From: JBECKQ01 sp040235375
Lineage (GTDB): Bacteria; Planctomycetota; Phycisphaerae; UBA1845
DNA length: 8,158 bases
Reading direction: 5' to 3'
NCBI GenBank assembly: GCA_040235375.1
Contig: JBECKQ010000393.1
Span: 1-8,158 of the forward strand
Shown: in pieces, positions 6,279-8,158 of the stretch
Numbering within the stretch: the stretch's first letter is position 1
Layout: each line of letters begins with the position of its first letter
Program-made: the position numbers and the translations under genes
The notes under the pieces: generated by a model
Database searches by the model: none
What the model saw: the letters and a program-made list of their open reading frames with translations, nothing else
What the model was told of the DNA's origin: nothing

Positions 6279-8158
6279 ATGAAGCAGACAAGAATGTTGG
6301 TGTGGCCGACGTTACTGGCGTCGGCAGTCTTGGTCCTGGTGCCAGCCGTACAACTGCTCGCCCAGCCGGGCACTGAACCGCTGGATCCGACAACGATTCC
6401 GAAGTACGTGATCCCGCTGGTCATCCCGCCCGTCATGAACACCAACGGCACGGCCAACCACTACGACATCGCCGTCCGACAGTTCAAGCAGCAGATCCTG
6501 CCGGGCGGGATATGGAACACGCTCAATGGCCGCGATGACGACTTCCCCGCGACGACGGTCTGGGGCTACGGTCCCGCGGCTGATCCACCTCCCATGATGA
6601 GCGCGCCGGCCGCAAACTCCCAGTTCAACTACCCGTCCTACACGATCGAGACGATCTCCCATACGCCTGTCGAAGTGAAGTGGATCAACGACCTGGTTGA
6701 CGTGAACGGTGATTTCCTGCCGCACTTGATACCGGTCGATCAAACGCTCCACTGGGCGAACCCGCCGGCCGGTCCGGGTAATACGGATTCGCACGGCACT
6801 GACCCCAAACCCTACAAAGGCCCCGTTCCGATCGTGACGCACGTGCACGGTGCGCACGTGGATCCCCACAGCGACGGCTACCCGGAAGCCTGGTGGCTTC
6901 CCGCGGCGAACAACATCCCCGTCGGCTACGCCACCCATGGACGGCTCTTCGACGACAGCACCGGCACGAACCCGGGCAACCTCGGCTACGCCGATTACTA
7001 CTACCGCCAGGACCAGCCAGCGGCCACGCTTTGGTATCACGATCACGCGTTGGGGATGACTCGTAACAACGTCTATGCCGGGCCGGCAGGGTTCTGGCTC
7101 ATCCGGGGCGGCGAGTATGACGGAGCCACGGTCGAGGGCAGCGGCGAGCCCGCCGTGCTACCCGGCCCGGCGCCGGTAGCGGGCGAGAGCGTCATCCAAG
7201 TCAACTTCCCGAGCGCGCTGGGCGGCGAGCGTGAGAAGTACCGCGAAATTCCGATCGTCGTACAAGATCGTTCTTTCAAGAAGAACGGCAACCTCTTTTA
7301 CCCCAAGACGCGGGCCTTCTTCGAGGGGCTCACGCCAAAGGACCTTAAGATGCCGTTTGCGCCCGATTCCGACGTGGCCCCGATCTGGAATCCTGAGGCG
7401 TTCTTCGACGTAATGGTGGTCAACGGCGTGAGCTGGCCGGAGCTCAAAGTGGCCCCCGCGCTGTACCGCTTTCGTTTTCTGGACGGCTGCAACTCCCGCT
7501 TCCTGTGGCTCAAGTTCGACGATCCCACCGTCGAGGTGTACCAGATCGGCGCCGAGCAGGGCTTCCTGGCCGAGCCGGTCTTGATGAACGCCCTCGACCT
7601 CGACCAGAGCGGTGACGGCACCGGCCAGTTGCTCATTGCCCTCGCCGAGCGCGCCGACGTGATTGTGGACTTCCGCGGCTTGGCCGACGGCACCGAGGTC
7701 TATCTGAGGAACATCGGCCCGGACGAGCCGTTCGGCGGGGATATTCCCGAAGAGGGTTCCGAGGCGGCGGATCCCGATACCACCGGTCAAGTGATGCGCT
7801 TCGTGGTGGACGCGTCCCTGGATGGAGAAAGTCCCACCGACCCCAGCGGCGCGACGCCGGCCACTGACCCCGACGACCTCGTGCTCAATACAGAGCCCGG
7901 TCTCGGCGCCGCTACCGGAGCGCCACGGAGCTTATCGTTGAATGAAGAAGAATCGCAGGTAGTGTGCGTGTTGGCGGACGAGGATACGGAAGAGTACCTG
8001 ATTCCTATTAAGGCGGTGGACTGCAACTCCACACCGCCCGACGGCGCAATTGTCGTCCCATTCGGCCCGACCGCCGCCCTGCTGGGCCAGGTTGATCTCA
8101 CCGATCCCGACGAGCCGGCCGGGATTCCGCTCCATTGGACGGAGACGGGCGTAGGTGT
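6279..8158 (+). CDS. Secreted multicopper oxidase, CotA/bilirubin-oxidase type, C-terminus beyond window
   Basis: The frame is open from the ATG to the window edge (626 codons). Residues 1-28 form a Sec signal peptide, likely cut at QLLA-QPG. Two copper motifs are visible: THVHG (187-191) followed by SDGYPEAWW, and LWYHDHALGMTRNNVYAGPAG (split as W252, H254, H256), which closely follow the CotA pattern of H-x-H and WYHDHA. H188, H190, H254 and H256 would ligate the type 2 and type 3 copper ions. Domain 2 includes YRFRFLDGCNSRF (C404). The type 1 copper motifs in domain 3 (HPxHxH and HCHxxxH) should follow the edge; the last residues, PLHWTETGVG, match the stretch just before them. The protein is longer than CotA (about 513 residues), with a long N-terminal domain and a charged segment at about 512-600. 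Substrates of the family include phenolics, bilirubin and Mn(II); none can be assigned. No terminal stop is seen. Confidence 0.93.
   Translation, partial: MKQTRMLVWPTLLASAVLVLVPAVQLLAQPGTEPLDPTTIPKYVIPLVIPPVMNTNGTANHYDIAVRQFKQQILPGGIWNTLNGRDDDFPATTVWGYGPAADPPPMMSAPAANSQFNYPSYTIETISHTPVEVKWINDLVDVNGDFLPHLIPVDQTLHWANPPAGPGNTDSHGTDPKPYKGPVPIVTHVHGAHVDPHSDGYPEAWWLPAANNIPVGYATHGRLFDDSTGTNPGNLGYADYYYRQDQPAATLWYHDHALGMTRNNVYAGPAGFWLIRGGEYDGATVEGSGEPAVLPGPAPVAGESVIQVNFPSALGGEREKYREIPIVVQDRSFKKNGNLFYPKTRAFFEGLTPKDLKMPFAPDSDVAPIWNPEAFFDVMVVNGVSWPELKVAPALYRFRFLDGCNSRFLWLKFDDPTVEVYQIGAEQGFLAEPVLMNALDLDQSGDGTGQLLIALAERADVIVDFRGLADGTEVYLRNIGPDEPFGGDIPEEGSEAADPDTTGQVMRFVVDASLDGESPTDPSGATPATDPDDLVLNTEPGLGAATGAPRSLSLNEEESQVVCVLADEDTEEYLIPIKAVDCNSTPPDGAIVVPFGPTAALLGQVDLTDPDEPAGIPLHWTETGVG

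Noticed and set aside
5966..6457. 163-residue minus-strand ORF in the activator-oxidase gap
   Set aside because: It overlaps the oxidase ribosome binding site and signal peptide, and shows no domain.
6312..7790. Long minus-strand ORFs opposite the oxidase (6312-7046 and 7158-7790)
   Set aside because: They are antisense to clear copper-binding motifs and have a Val/Arg-rich shadow composition.

Overview
The window looks like chromosomal DNA of a GC-rich bacterium, most likely a member of the Planctomycetota. The best lineage clue is a small membrane protein ending in a C-x2-C-GYDLRG...CPEC zinc ribbon, a signature I associate strongly with planctomycetes. The other genes (ParB, SGNH hydrolase, PAS/sigma-54 activator, CotA-like multicopper oxidase) are compatible with that but not diagnostic.

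Left part (1-2394, all minus strand). Reading in the direction of transcription: a complete chromosomal-type ParB, a 199-base gap, the two-helix zinc-ribbon protein, and, 16 bases further on, a secreted SGNH/GDSL-type hydrolase whose C-terminus lies outside the window. The last two are almost certainly co-transcribed.

Middle (2395-3985). About 1.6 kb holds no convincing gene. It is not empty: it has a plausible parB promoter with a palindrome in its spacer, two parS-like 16-mers 182 bases apart centre to centre, paired short direct repeats, and a 16-base exact direct repeat with one copy near each end. I read it as the centromere-like partition site of this ParB. No parA is adjacent, although ParB keeps the N-terminal LGRGL peptide that in relatives contacts ParA.

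Right part (3986-8158, plus strand). A 630-residue sigma-54 activator of the FhlA/NtrC type has two PAS domains, a coiled coil, an AAA+ domain with a GAYTGA loop, and a Fis-type helix-turn-helix. A 400-base gap with no convincing gene follows, then a secreted multicopper oxidase of the CotA/bilirubin-oxidase type with an unusually strong ribosome binding site. The oxidase runs off the right edge before its C-terminal copper motifs. The activator may control the oxidase, but this rests on adjacency; the sigma-54-like sites in the gap are no better than chance.

I did not find a clearly novel multi-gene system. The most rewarding items are the parA-less parB with its nearby parS pair, and the PAS activator next to the oxidase.
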